Source of the DNA: Rhizobium sp. S152
GTDB lineage: Bacteria; Pseudomonadota; Alphaproteobacteria; Rhizobiales; Rhizobiaceae
Direction: 5' to 3'
Length of the DNA stretch: 64,000 nucleotides
Assembly (NCBI RefSeq): GCF_030380735.1
Contig: NZ_JAUDRZ010000002.1
Span: 186,001 to 250,000, forward strand
Shown: piece by piece, positions 35,148 to 44,027 of the stretch
Position numbering within the stretch: position 1 is the stretch's first letter
Layout: each line of letters starts with the position of its first letter
Notes under the pieces: model-generated
Seen by the model: only the letters and a program-made list of their open reading frames with translations
Databases searched by the model: none
Told to the model about the DNA's origin: nothing
Made by a program: the position numbers and the translations under genes

Positions 35148-35786
35148 TCACGCCATCTCGGTTACAAAGTGATCGCGATGGCGCCGCACTTTCTTCAGAT
35201 TGACAAGCCAGTCACCTTCGGCGGCCCTGTATCCGAGCGGCAAAATAACGACGCTGCGCAGCCCCTTGGTTTTCAGATCCAAAATTTCGTCGACGGCATC
35301 GGGCTCGAAACCTTCCATCGGCGTGGCATCGATCTCCTCGAAAGCTGCCGCAATAAGAGCCGCGCCGAGGCCGATATAGGCCTGCCGCGCCGCAGCATCG
35401 AAGTTGGCCGCTTTACCGCGATCGGCGACGATGCCGAGCAACATCTGGCGATAGTTTTCCCAGCCCTCGTTCTTGAAGCCGCGGACGTCGTTGGTCAGGT
35501 CGAACATCATGTTGATCCGCTCTGCGGTCATGTCGTCCCATGCGGCGAAAACCATCAGATGTGAGCATTCGGTGATCTGCGACTGGTTCCAGGCCGCGGC
35601 TTGAATCCTGGCACGGATCTCCGGATTGGTAACGATCAACAACTCGAATGGTTGGAGTCCGCTCGTGGTGGGGGCTAGACGTACGGCCTCGATAATCCGT
35701 TCGAGTTTATCGGCAGCGACGATTTTCGTCGGATCGAATTTCTTGGTGGCGTAACGCCAGTTCAGTCTGTCAATCACAGTTGTCAT
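35148..35786 (-). CDS. NAD(P)H-dependent nitroreductase (NfsB-like)
   Basis: 212-residue FMN-dependent nitroreductase-family protein. The FMN phosphate site RYATKKFDP is near residues 11-19, followed by RLAPTTSGLQPFELLIVTN, and the middle has ARQAYIGLGAALIAAAFEEI with DATPMEGFEPD near residue 155, typical of NfsB. The frame extends upstream to 35906, but the ATG at 35786 (MTTVIDRLNWRYATKKF) matches the family start. It is divergent from a LysR gene, its likely regulator. Physiological substrate (quinone, nitro compound or other) is unknown. Confidence 0.88.
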   Translation of the reverse strand: MTTVIDRLNWRYATKKFDPTKIVAADKLERIIEAVRLAPTTSGLQPFELLIVTNPEIRARIQAAAWNQSQITECSHLMVFAAWDDMTAERINMMFDLTNDVRGFKNEGWENYRQMLLGIVADRGKAANFDAAARQAYIGLGAALIAAAFEEIDATPMEGFEPDAVDEILDLKTKGLRSVVILPLGYRAAEGDWLVNLKKVRRHRDHFVTEMA

Positions 35787-35968
35787 TTCGGTTTCCGTTT
35801 TTGGATCATTGTCGATCAGGTGGAGCCAAGCCACACGTCTCCTGCCTATGGGAGTTTGGATACCATGGGTTCGACGTCGCAAAAATCCTTGTCCTGTGCA
35901 GAACAATGCTGCAAGGCTTGCAGCAATGACCGTATTGCGCAGGGCGTTAAGCAGGCTTACCTTGCGTT

Positions 35969-36910
35969 ATGGATCAGATTAACGGACGAGCTGATGAGCT
36001 CGCGGCTTTGCTCGCAGTCGCACGGGAAGGCTCATTTGTTGCAGCGGCTGCCGCCTTGCAACGCCATTCCACGGTCATTTCTAAACGTGTCGCCGCGCTC
36101 GAGCGGCGCCTGGGTGTTCGGCTGATCGAAAGGACAACAAGGCGACTGAAGATAACGGAAGCCGGTGAGCGGCTTGTGGATCGCCTGCAGATCGCGGCAG
36201 ACATCATTTTCGAAGCCGAGCAGAATGCCGCTGCTGACGCCATCGAGCTACGAGGCAGGTTGCGCATTGCATTGCCGGCTGCGATGGGCCGGCAATGGCT
36301 CGCTCCGATTCTTCCCGACTTCGCGCGTCGCTATCCCCGGCTTGAAGTCGAGGTCGACTATGCGGAGCGTTATGTCGATCTGGTCGGAGAAGGTTTCGAT
36401 GTTGCCCTGCGCATCGGCGCGCTGGGCGACAGTCGGTTGGTGGCCCGCAGACTTGGCGAGCACAAGATTGTCCTCGGCGCTTCGCCGCAATATCTGGAGC
36501 ATCACGGGGTTCCCTTGTCGCCGGCCGATCTCGCGGATCATAATCTGCTGCGTTACACCGGGCCGGTCTCAACGCCAGAATGGCGGCTGCGCAACGGCAA
36601 TCTGCGCGAGTCGGTCTTTCCAACGGGGAATTTCCGGTCGAATGACATCGGCGCGCTGCTGGAAGCTGCACGTCAAGGTATCGGAATAGTCGGCTTTGGA
36701 GACTGGTCGATGGCGCGTGACTTCGCGACTGGCAAGCTCGTGCGCGTCCTGCCGCATTGGTCTTTCGAGGTCGACGAGGGGATTTATCTCGTCCGTCCGT
36801 CCGGGCAATTCACGCCTGCGCGAACCGAAGCCTTTATCGAATGGGTGCTCGCACTTTTTTCTGATGGCCTTCCGTGGCATACAGATCTGCCTGCTCTACA
36901 AACAAGCTGA
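35969..36910 (+). CDS. LysR-family transcriptional regulator (divergent from the nitroreductase)
   Basis: 313 residues. The winged-helix N-terminus LAALLAVAREGSFVAAAAAL (residues 11-30) is followed by SKRVAALERRLGVRLIERTT, then a LysR substrate-binding domain (GRLRIALPAAMGRQWLAPIL, YVDLVGEGFDVALRIGALGD) of the CrgA-like branch. Its position opposite the nitroreductase, with 182 bp between starts, fits the usual LysR arrangement of a regulator and its target. Confidence 0.88.
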   Translation: MDQINGRADELAALLAVAREGSFVAAAAALQRHSTVISKRVAALERRLGVRLIERTTRRLKITEAGERLVDRLQIAADIIFEAEQNAAADAIELRGRLRIALPAAMGRQWLAPILPDFARRYPRLEVEVDYAERYVDLVGEGFDVALRIGALGDSRLVARRLGEHKIVLGASPQYLEHHGVPLSPADLADHNLLRYTGPVSTPEWRLRNGNLRESVFPTGNFRSNDIGALLEAARQGIGIVGFGDWSMARDFATGKLVRVLPHWSFEVDEGIYLVRPSGQFTPARTEAFIEWVLALFSDGLPWHTDLPALQTS

Positions 36911-37058
36911 ACCCAACCGGATTGTCACGGTCTGCTGCGTGCTGTGAAACGAGGAATAAGGCGCTGACAGCGACACCGAAGGATCGCAGCGCGCCTCTGC
37001 GAGCAACATGATAGCCGCGTTCGACTGTTTGGCTGACGAGGTGGTGGCTGTTAGAATG

Positions 37059-37104
37059 GCATAACGCCGAAAACCAGAATTTTCGGCGTTATGCTGGCAT
37101 TTTT
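37059..37104 (+). terminator. Intrinsic terminator between convergent genes
   Basis: Perfect 15-bp inverted repeat with arms GCATAACGCCGAAAA (37059-37073) and TTTTCGGCGTTATGC (37080-37094), loop CCAGAA, and a T-run at 37100-37104. It lies in the 279 bp between the LysR stop and the convergent AtaL-like gene and can serve both directions because of the A-run inside the left arm. Confidence 0.65.
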
Positions 37105-37189
37105 CCCGGCAGCTGAAATCGTCATGGCGTTGATTCTTGGACGAGCCGGCCACTTCTACGACTTACCCACCGCTTCCAGAGGGTGATAT

Positions 37190-37663
37190 TCAGAGTTGGC
37201 CTTCCAAGGCCAGTTCACGCGTGCGTTTGAGAGTGGATAGCAGCGCGGCTTTATAACCCTTGTCGCTATCGAACTGCGCCTGTTCGGCCTGTTCCTCGGG
37301 GCCGCCTGGTAGCTTGCCGCGCAGGCCGATATAGCAATAGAAGCGAAGCTGCAGCGTGCCGGCCTCATCTTCGTAGAGTTCATTCACGATCGCACCTTCG
37401 CGTGGTCCCGAGGCTTGGAAGAACGTTACCTTGTGTTCTGGCTCCAGAGCGATGATCTCGCAAATATCCGTTCCGCCGATTGTGACTTCGCGGACAAAAT
37501 GCGTGGGGCTTTCCTCAAGGACGTCGCAGCGGGTGCAAAGTCCCGCCGGGAGGAATAGGCGCGCATCGCGCGCCTTGAGTTCCAGGCCGGCCCACACCTG
37601 TGCACAGGTGAGTGGGGTTTCGCCTTCGGGGTTCACAGCAACGGTGGCCGTGGAATAGATCAT
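37190..37663 (-). CDS. AtaL-like SRPBCC-fold protein (DUF1857 type)
   Basis: 157 residues. The start STATVAVNPEGETPLTCAQV then WAGLELKARDARLFLP matches small AtaL-type proteins of the SRPBCC (START-like) superfamily, which bind hydrophobic ligands in a helix-grip pocket. The internal IGLRGKLPGGPEEQAEQAQF and final helix TLKRTRELALEGQL fit as well. Function in bacteria is not established. It lies 36 bp after the NmrA-type gene on the same strand and is probably co-transcribed with it. Confidence 0.75.
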   Translation of the reverse strand: MIYSTATVAVNPEGETPLTCAQVWAGLELKARDARLFLPAGLCTRCDVLEESPTHFVREVTIGGTDICEIIALEPEHKVTFFQASGPREGAIVNELYEDEAGTLQLRFYCYIGLRGKLPGGPEEQAEQAQFDSDKGYKAALLSTLKRTRELALEGQL

Positions 37664-37699
37664 GATCGATTTCCTCTTCGTTGTGTGATGATGGAGAGT

Positions 37700-38569
37700 T
37701 CAGGCCGAGGCTGCGAGCTGTGAAGCGAATTCGCGATAGACACGCAGCGGGCGGCGCAGAATCCGGGTCAGGCGTTCAACATCGCCAGCTTCGGGGATCA
37801 TGCCATCGCTGACATAGCGTTCCGCCATCAAACGCATCTCATAGGCCATCCACTTCGGCATGATATTGGCCAGGTTCCGCTCGAAACCAGTCGGATCGTC
37901 ACCGCCGTATGCAATCGGGCGTCCCAGGGTTTCCGTCCAGATGGCTGCGAGATCCGCACCTGTCAACGTATCCGGACCGACCAGATTGATCGTTTCGGTC
38001 GGCAGCTTTTCGGCGGCCTGATCGCGGCGGAGCAACTCGATCGCCGCAACCTCGGCGATATCTCTCACGTCGATCATGGCAACTCCCTTTCCGCCGATCG
38101 GCATCGGATAGACATCGTAGTTGAAGATGACATCCTTGATCATCAGGTCGTTTTCGATAAAATAGGCCGGCCGAAGGATCGTTGCGCTGAAATTCATCGC
38201 TTCGAGCATGCGCTCCGCACCGTATTTCACGGCGAAGTGTGGAACATTCACAGCGCGGTCGGCGTCAAACACCGAGAGAAATACAACTCTGTCCACACCT
38301 GCCTCGTGCGCAAGGTTCAACGTGATGATGGCCTGAGTGAATTCGTCGCCCGAGACGGCATTGAGCAGGAAAAGCGTTCTCACCCCGGTGAACGCGTCGC
38401 GCATTGCATCGATATCGAGAAAATCACCCTGCCGGACCTCTACCTCGGGCGGAAAATTTGCCTTGGAAGGATCGCGCACAAGGATGCGGACATTCGCGCC
38501 GCGCTTGTTGAGTTGCTCTACGACGTGGCGGCCGACTCGACCTGTTGCACCTGTCACGAGTATCGTCAT
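37700..38569 (-). CDS. NmrA-family NAD(P)-binding oxidoreductase
   Basis: 289-residue atypical short-chain dehydrogenase of the NmrA/QOR2 group. The dinucleotide motif is VTGATGRVGRHVVEQL (residues 5-20), followed by VRILVRDPSK and VRQGDFLD; the usual catalytic YxxxK is not obvious, though FAVKYGAERML is nearby. Such proteins act as NAD(P)H quinone reductases or redox sensors. It is divergent from a LysR gene with 109 bp between starts, and is followed by the AtaL-like gene, so the two form a likely LysR-controlled operon. Confidence 0.85.
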   Translation of the reverse strand: MTILVTGATGRVGRHVVEQLNKRGANVRILVRDPSKANFPPEVEVRQGDFLDIDAMRDAFTGVRTLFLLNAVSGDEFTQAIITLNLAHEAGVDRVVFLSVFDADRAVNVPHFAVKYGAERMLEAMNFSATILRPAYFIENDLMIKDVIFNYDVYPMPIGGKGVAMIDVRDIAEVAAIELLRRDQAAEKLPTETINLVGPDTLTGADLAAIWTETLGRPIAYGGDDPTGFERNLANIMPKWMAYEMRLMAERYVSDGMIPEAGDVERLTRILRRPLRVYREFASQLAASA

Positions 38570-38678
38570 TTCGTTTCTCCGTTATACGGTGTTGAAGACG
38601 GCTTCAATATGAATGGTTCACAGGCGGTCCAATAGTCGTTAATAATAGACACCTCGTCTCACAGATGGAACGATTAAG

Positions 38679-39572
38679 ATGGATCTGCTTGCCCTCGCCG
38701 ACTTTGTCACTGTTGCACGTCACGGCGGGTTCGGACGTGCCGCCCGAGCCTCAGGGCGCCCGAAGGCAACACTTTCTCGCCGCGTAACGGAACTCGAGGC
38801 CAGCCTCGGGTTGCGTCTCTTCGAACGAGGCGCGCGGATGCTGAAACTTACGGAGGAGGGAAGGATGCTGCACGAACGCGCCGGCGCCCTGCTTACCGAA
38901 ATAGACGAGACCGCGGCAGCCATCGCATTTGGTGGCGGTAGCCCACGTGGCAAATTACGGATCAGCGCACCCATGCTTTTCTCGCAGACGGCGATGGGTA
39001 AGATCGCTGCTCAGTTCGCACTTCGATATCCGGAGATCAGACTGGAGATCACGACAGAGGATCGCGCTGTCGACATGATTGAAGAAGGTATCGATCTGGT
39101 GATCCGGGTCAATCCGGATCCAGATGACAATCTTGTCGGGCGGGTATTCCTACGCGATGGCTTGGCAATTGTTGCTGACCCGCGCGTACCGAAGCCTAGT
39201 CCTGGTGTCGCCGTACCCGTGGTTGTTCGCAGTTCCATCGCCCCGGCCACGACCTGGGGCATGACAACATCCGATGGACGAACCGACCTTATCGTAGACC
39301 CGGTTCTCTCAGTATCGTCATTGACCATGGTTCTGGATGGAGTGCGGCTGGGGGTTGGCGCAGGGCGCCTTCCTATCTCCTTGGTTAGCCATGACGTGCA
39401 GGTTGGAAGGCTGGTTCTTTGGGGAAATGTGGATGGCCCTGAAACTGAGCTTTGGGCTCTTTATCCGTCACGGCGCTTGCTTAGCGCGCGGGTATCCGCC
39501 TTTCTCGATTTTCTGAAAGAGGCTTTTCCTAATGGCACTTCCGCGGAACTCGCGGCCTATCTTTCCAAGTAG
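38679..39572 (+). CDS. LysR-family transcriptional regulator (divergent from the NmrA-type gene)
   Basis: 297 residues. The winged-helix part is ALADFVTVARHGGFGRAARA (residues 5-24) then SGRPKATLSRRVTELEASLG; the effector domain begins GKLRISAPMLFSQTAMGKIA. It is the CrgA-like type again. It should regulate the divergent NmrA-AtaL-like operon. No further gene follows before the convergent ABC exporter gene at 39697. Confidence 0.87.
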   Translation: MDLLALADFVTVARHGGFGRAARASGRPKATLSRRVTELEASLGLRLFERGARMLKLTEEGRMLHERAGALLTEIDETAAAIAFGGGSPRGKLRISAPMLFSQTAMGKIAAQFALRYPEIRLEITTEDRAVDMIEEGIDLVIRVNPDPDDNLVGRVFLRDGLAIVADPRVPKPSPGVAVPVVVRSSIAPATTWGMTTSDGRTDLIVDPVLSVSSLTMVLDGVRLGVGAGRLPISLVSHDVQVGRLVLWGNVDGPETELWALYPSRRLLSARVSAFLDFLKEAFPNGTSAELAAYLSK

Positions 39573-39696
39573 CACCTGTAGGCTGTGTGCACCTCATGGA
39601 CCGGGCCATTCCGCAGATGTAGCGAAGCAACGCAGGGAAGGTTCGGCAACGTCGTGTTTGGTGACGCTGCGTCATGTCGCATGAGGCATCATATGA

Positions 39697-41592
39697 TCAC
39701 GTATCGGATCCGCTCGCCGTCTCTTCGAGGGCCGCCTCCGGGATATCGTCGAAGGAAGCGTAGTTCAGATTATAGAGCCGCGAGTAGAGCTTGCGGTTTT
39801 TCATCAGTTCCTGATGGTTGCCGCTCTCGATCAGCTCGCCGTTCTGCAGCACGATGATGCGGTCGGCCTCGCGGATGGTTGCCAGCCGGTGGGCGATGAC
39901 GAGGCCGGTGCGGTTCTCGAGCAATTTCACCAGCGCCTTCTGGATCAGCATCTCGGTGTAGCTGTCGATATTGGCCGTCGCTTCGTCGAGCACCAGAATC
40001 TTGGCGTCGGCGACCAGCGCGCGGGCGAAACTCAGCAATTGGCGCTGGCCGAGCGAGAGATTGCCGCCGCGTTCGCCGAGCATGCTGTCATAGCCCTCGG
40101 GGAGCCGTATGATGAAGTCGTGCGCGCCGACCGCCTTGGCCGCCTCGATCACCTGCTCGCGCGTGGCCTCCCGTTTGTGGTAGCGGATGTTTTCGAACAC
40201 CGTGCCGGTGAAGAGGAAGGGCTCCTGCAGCACCATGGCGATCTGCTCGCCAAGCGAATCCTGCGTCAGGCTGCGCACGTCATGGCCGCCGACCAGGACC
40301 TGGCCCTGCTGGACGTCGTAGAAGCGGTGGATCAGCGACATGCAGCTCGACTTGCCGGATCCCGTCGGACCGACCAGCGCGACGGTTTCGCCAGGGTTCA
40401 CCTTGAAGCTCACATGCTTCAGCACCGGGTGGCTCGGATTATAGCCGAAGACGACGTCCTTGAATTCGACCGAGCCGTCCATGTCCTTCGACAAGGCCGT
40501 GGCATCGGGCGCGTCCTTGATGTCGACAGGCACGTCGAGCACCTCCGTCAGCCGCTGGCCCGAGGCCATGGCGCGCTGCATGACGGAATACTGCAGGGTC
40601 AGCGAGCGGATCGGGTCGAAGAAGCGCTGGATATAGAAAAGGAAGGCGACGAGCACGCCCACATCGAGCGCCTGGTTTAGCACGCGGGCGCCACCGACGA
40701 CGATGACGAGCGCCATGGCGACGCCGGTTAGCGAATCCACGATCGGCACCATCACCTGCGCGTAGCGCGCCGCCGTCAGGTGGGCATTGAGATTGGCCTT
40801 GGCCTTGTCGTCGAACAGCGTGAAATTGACGCCCTGCCGATCCATCCCCTGAACGGCGCGAACGCCGTGGATCGCTTCCGCAAGCGCGCCGGCGGCGATC
40901 GAATTCATCTCATGCGCGGCCATGAAGGACTTTCGCGCCAAAGGAAGCCAGAAGAGGCGGACGATGAAGAGGATCGGCAGAACGGAAAGCGTCAGAAGGC
41001 CAAGCTTGAAGTCGAGATAGAGCATCACGAAGACGATGCCGAACAAGAGCGTGATATCGCCGACGGAGAGAACGGAGGTTTCGAGAAATTCCTGCATCGA
41101 GTTCACGTCGCCCTGCAGCCGCGACATCAACCGGCCGACCTCGGTCTTGTCCATGAAGGATAGCGAGACCCGTTGCAGGTGCGAGAACATCGCCTTGCGG
41201 ATATCGAAGAGCACGTCTTCCGCAACGCCGCCGACCAGCGTCTCCTGCGCGTAGCTCGCGACATAATTGATCAGGATCGCAACGAGGAATGCGACCATTG
41301 ACCAGAGCAGCGCGGAATGACCGACATCAGGCTTCATGCCGTGGTCGATCGCATAGCGGATGATGAGCGGGATAAGCAGCTGCATGGCCGTAAAGGTCAG
41401 GACCGCGATGACGGAGAGGATGACCTGCCGCCGATACGGACTGACGAAAGCCCAAATGCGCTTGATGATGTTTCCGTCGAAGGCCTTGCCGAAGATTTCC
41501 TCCTCGACACGATGCGAACCGACCACGGCGCGGGGAGGGCGCCGGCCGTCCTCGCGAACGTCGGAGCGCTCGGTTTCCACTTCCTCGGCCAT
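39697..41592 (-). CDS. ABC exporter half-transporter with consensus catalytic Walker B
   Basis: 631-residue membrane-plus-ATPase fusion. Six membrane segments cover about residues 45-340 and the ATPase domain about 370-610. Walker A GPTGSGKSS is followed by signature LSLGQ (in place of LSGGQ), Walker B LVLDEATANID with the catalytic Glu and H-loop AHRLATI. It follows the second exporter gene (41704-43557) by 111 bp on the same strand; AGGAGGA lies 6 bp before its ATG. The pair most likely forms a heterodimeric multidrug or lipid exporter in the inner membrane; substrate unknown. Confidence 0.9.
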   Translation of the reverse strand: MAEEVETERSDVREDGRRPPRAVVGSHRVEEEIFGKAFDGNIIKRIWAFVSPYRRQVILSVIAVLTFTAMQLLIPLIIRYAIDHGMKPDVGHSALLWSMVAFLVAILINYVASYAQETLVGGVAEDVLFDIRKAMFSHLQRVSLSFMDKTEVGRLMSRLQGDVNSMQEFLETSVLSVGDITLLFGIVFVMLYLDFKLGLLTLSVLPILFIVRLFWLPLARKSFMAAHEMNSIAAGALAEAIHGVRAVQGMDRQGVNFTLFDDKAKANLNAHLTAARYAQVMVPIVDSLTGVAMALVIVVGGARVLNQALDVGVLVAFLFYIQRFFDPIRSLTLQYSVMQRAMASGQRLTEVLDVPVDIKDAPDATALSKDMDGSVEFKDVVFGYNPSHPVLKHVSFKVNPGETVALVGPTGSGKSSCMSLIHRFYDVQQGQVLVGGHDVRSLTQDSLGEQIAMVLQEPFLFTGTVFENIRYHKREATREQVIEAAKAVGAHDFIIRLPEGYDSMLGERGGNLSLGQRQLLSFARALVADAKILVLDEATANIDSYTEMLIQKALVKLLENRTGLVIAHRLATIREADRIIVLQNGELIESGNHQELMKNRKLYSRLYNLNYASFDDIPEAALEETASGSDT

Positions 41593-41703
41593 ATCGTTCC
41601 TCCTGCAGCAGTTCCGCTTTTCTTCGAACCGCGAAACAGCTCAATCCTTTGTTTGCACGCAATTCCGGACAGAAAACCGCTTCGCACTTTTCCTGGACTT
41701 GCT

Positions 41704-43557
41704 TTAAGCGCTCTTCACGTCGTCGCCCGGCCGCACCTGCAGGTCGTAGAGCGCCTTGTACTTTCCGCCCGCCGCCAGAAGCTCTTCATGGGTGCCGCGT
41801 TCGACGATCTCGCCGCCCTCGACGAAGAGGATCTGATCGGCATGCATCAGCGAGCTCAGCCGGTGCGCGACGATGACGGTGACGCGGTCGGCCGCGTATT
41901 TGCGCATGGCGGTGCGGATGCGTTGCTCGGTGGCGGCGTCGATCGCCGCGGTCGAATCGTCGAAGACCATCACCGCGGGCTTCAGCATCAGCGCCCGGGC
42001 GATGGAGAGCCGCTGCCTCTGTCCACCTGAAAGCGATACGCCGCGCTCGCCGATGACGGTATCGTAGCCGGTCGGCAGGCCAAGCACGTAGTTGTGCAGC
42101 TGCGCACTCTCGCTTGCCCGTTCAATGCGGGGTTCCTTCGCCCAGGGGTCGCCATAGGCGATATTGTTCTCGATCGACGTCGTGAACAGGAAGGAATCCT
42201 GCTGCACCACCGCGACGGCCTGGCGCAGCGACTGCAGCGTGACCTCGCGGATATCCTGGCCGTCGATCGTAATCCTGCCCTCGGTCACGTCGTAGAAACG
42301 CGGAATGAGATGGGCGAGGGTCGACTTTCCGCTGCCGGGAGGGCCGACGATGCCGATCGTCTCGCCGCGTTTGGCCTCGAAGGAGATATCGTGCAGAACC
42401 TCGTGCATGGGCGAACTCGGATAGGCGAAGCTTACGTTTTCGAAACGCAGTGTCCCTTCCGTCCGCCGCAGCTCCTTCGCCTGCGGCGCATCGCGCACGG
42501 CGATTTCGAGATCGAGCAGGTTGAACAAGCGCGTGCCACAAGTGGAAGCGCGGGCGAATGCGTTGACCATGAGGCCGAGCTGGCGCACAGGCATCTGCAG
42601 GATCGTCATGAAGGTCAGAAAGGAGGTGAGGGTACCGACGGTCATTTCGCCCGACATGACCTTGCCACCGCCAACCCACAGCACAAGTCCCATGGCGACA
42701 AAGAAGGAGAAAGTCATGGCGCTGGTGTTGACGACACGGATTCCGACGCGCCGGTGGGCGAGCGCAAGCGCGGTCTTGGAAGCCGCCTCGAACTTCATCA
42801 GCTCATAGGCCTGCGCGGCGAAAGCGCGGACGACGCGGATGCCGCCGAGGTTCTCTTCCATGATACGCGTCAGCACGGAGAGCTTCTCCTGAAGATCGAG
42901 CCATGTGGCGCGCAGGCGCAGTTGCGTGACGGACGAGCGCCAGGCGACGAAGGGCACGAAGCTCAGGGCCAGCAGGCCGAGCACGACATCGGTCGACAGC
43001 AACATATAGGCGCCGATCCCGATCAGGATCGTCAGCAGGATCATCCGCACCAGTGCGGTCGAGAAATACATGCGCACGCCTTCGAGATCGAGCAGGCCGA
43101 TCGTGATCAGGTCCCCGGAGTGGACGCTGTCGTGAAAGCTGAAGGAAAGGCGCTGGATCTTTTCGTAGCAGGCGAGCCGGAGCTCGTAGCCCATGTGATG
43201 GCCAACGCTTTCGCTATAGTAGTTCTGCACCATGGTGAACATGCCGCGCAGCACGCTGGCGCCGAGCAGCATCAGAGCTGTGGTGAGCAGCGCGTCCTGC
43301 GCGATCTGCCCGGCCGCCCCGCCTTCAAGTGCTACCTGCGTGTGATCGACGGCCTGACCGAGCAACCGCGGGATCATCAGCTGGAATGCGGAAGCAACGA
43401 GGGTCGCGCCGATGGCGAAGCCCGATTGCCAAGGATGGCGGAAGGCCATGGCGGTAATGCGGACAAGCGTAAAGAGGCCCTTGCCCCAGCCGGCCGCACT
43501 GACATGCGCCATCGAAGCCGAAGGCTTCGCCGCATGTATTGACGCATCGCTGCTCAC
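41704..43557 (-). CDS. ABC exporter half-transporter with degenerate catalytic site
   Basis: 617 residues from a GTG at 43557; the frame runs further to 43665, but the GTG start (MSSDASIHAAKP) better fits exporter N-termini. Six membrane segments are followed by an ATPase with Walker A GPPGSGKST, signature LSGGQRQRLSIARAL and Walker B VMVFDDSTAAID, where the catalytic Glu is replaced by Asp. Together with the LSLGQ signature of the partner this makes one degenerate and one consensus ATP site, as in TM287/288-type heterodimers. It is the first gene of the pair. Confidence 0.88.
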   Translation of the reverse strand: MSSDASIHAAKPSASMAHVSAAGWGKGLFTLVRITAMAFRHPWQSGFAIGATLVASAFQLMIPRLLGQAVDHTQVALEGGAAGQIAQDALLTTALMLLGASVLRGMFTMVQNYYSESVGHHMGYELRLACYEKIQRLSFSFHDSVHSGDLITIGLLDLEGVRMYFSTALVRMILLTILIGIGAYMLLSTDVVLGLLALSFVPFVAWRSSVTQLRLRATWLDLQEKLSVLTRIMEENLGGIRVVRAFAAQAYELMKFEAASKTALALAHRRVGIRVVNTSAMTFSFFVAMGLVLWVGGGKVMSGEMTVGTLTSFLTFMTILQMPVRQLGLMVNAFARASTCGTRLFNLLDLEIAVRDAPQAKELRRTEGTLRFENVSFAYPSSPMHEVLHDISFEAKRGETIGIVGPPGSGKSTLAHLIPRFYDVTEGRITIDGQDIREVTLQSLRQAVAVVQQDSFLFTTSIENNIAYGDPWAKEPRIERASESAQLHNYVLGLPTGYDTVIGERGVSLSGGQRQRLSIARALMLKPAVMVFDDSTAAIDAATEQRIRTAMRKYAADRVTVIVAHRLSSLMHADQILFVEGGEIVERGTHEELLAAGGKYKALYDLQVRPGDDVKSA

Positions 43558-43690
43558 GGTATTGTTCCACGTATTCTTGCGGTCGGATGATGGATCCGAG
43601 AGATGGCATTTCAGGAAGGGAATGGTTAGCGCGCTTACTTTTGCCGATTCCAGCCGGGCGTTCAAGTCAATAATTCACCAACTGGTTATT

Positions 43691-43879
43691 TTAGACCGAA
43701 ACGGTCTCGCATGCCGTCAATTCGTCCTCGGCGAACACCACGGCCGGGCAGTTTCCCTCTGATTTATAGGTGTAAAAACAGATGGTTGCATATAGATCCG
43801 TCGAGACCTGAAAATAAAGCGCTTGCGCAAATGTCGTTTTGGCGCTCTGATACACGACCAGTTTGATAGACAATTGCAT
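43691..43879 (-). CDS. Small hypothetical protein of 62 residues (uncertain)
   Basis: The frame begins MQLSIKLVVYQSAKTTFAQA and ends FAEDELTACETVSV, with a reasonable amino-acid mix and no long hydrophobic stretch. I see no clear ribosome-binding site before the ATG and cannot name a family. It lies in the roughly 470-bp space between the ABC exporter pair and the FAD-binding protein gene (43558-44027). The rest of that space must hold divergent promoters and shows no other feature I can support. Confidence 0.3.
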   Translation of the reverse strand: MQLSIKLVVYQSAKTTFAQALYFQVSTDLYATICFYTYKSEGNCPAVVFAEDELTACETVSV

Positions 43880-44027
43880 TGAGGGAAAGCCGACATCTTG
43901 GCGCCCTGATGCGTAGCGGCCGAGCGTTTCCGGGCCGCTTGAACCTGCTCAACGCGTGAGGGTATTTCCCGCGTTGAAACCTTGATCGACACACAAACGA
44001 TGCGGGCAAAGCCGCAAGGGAGTTGCG

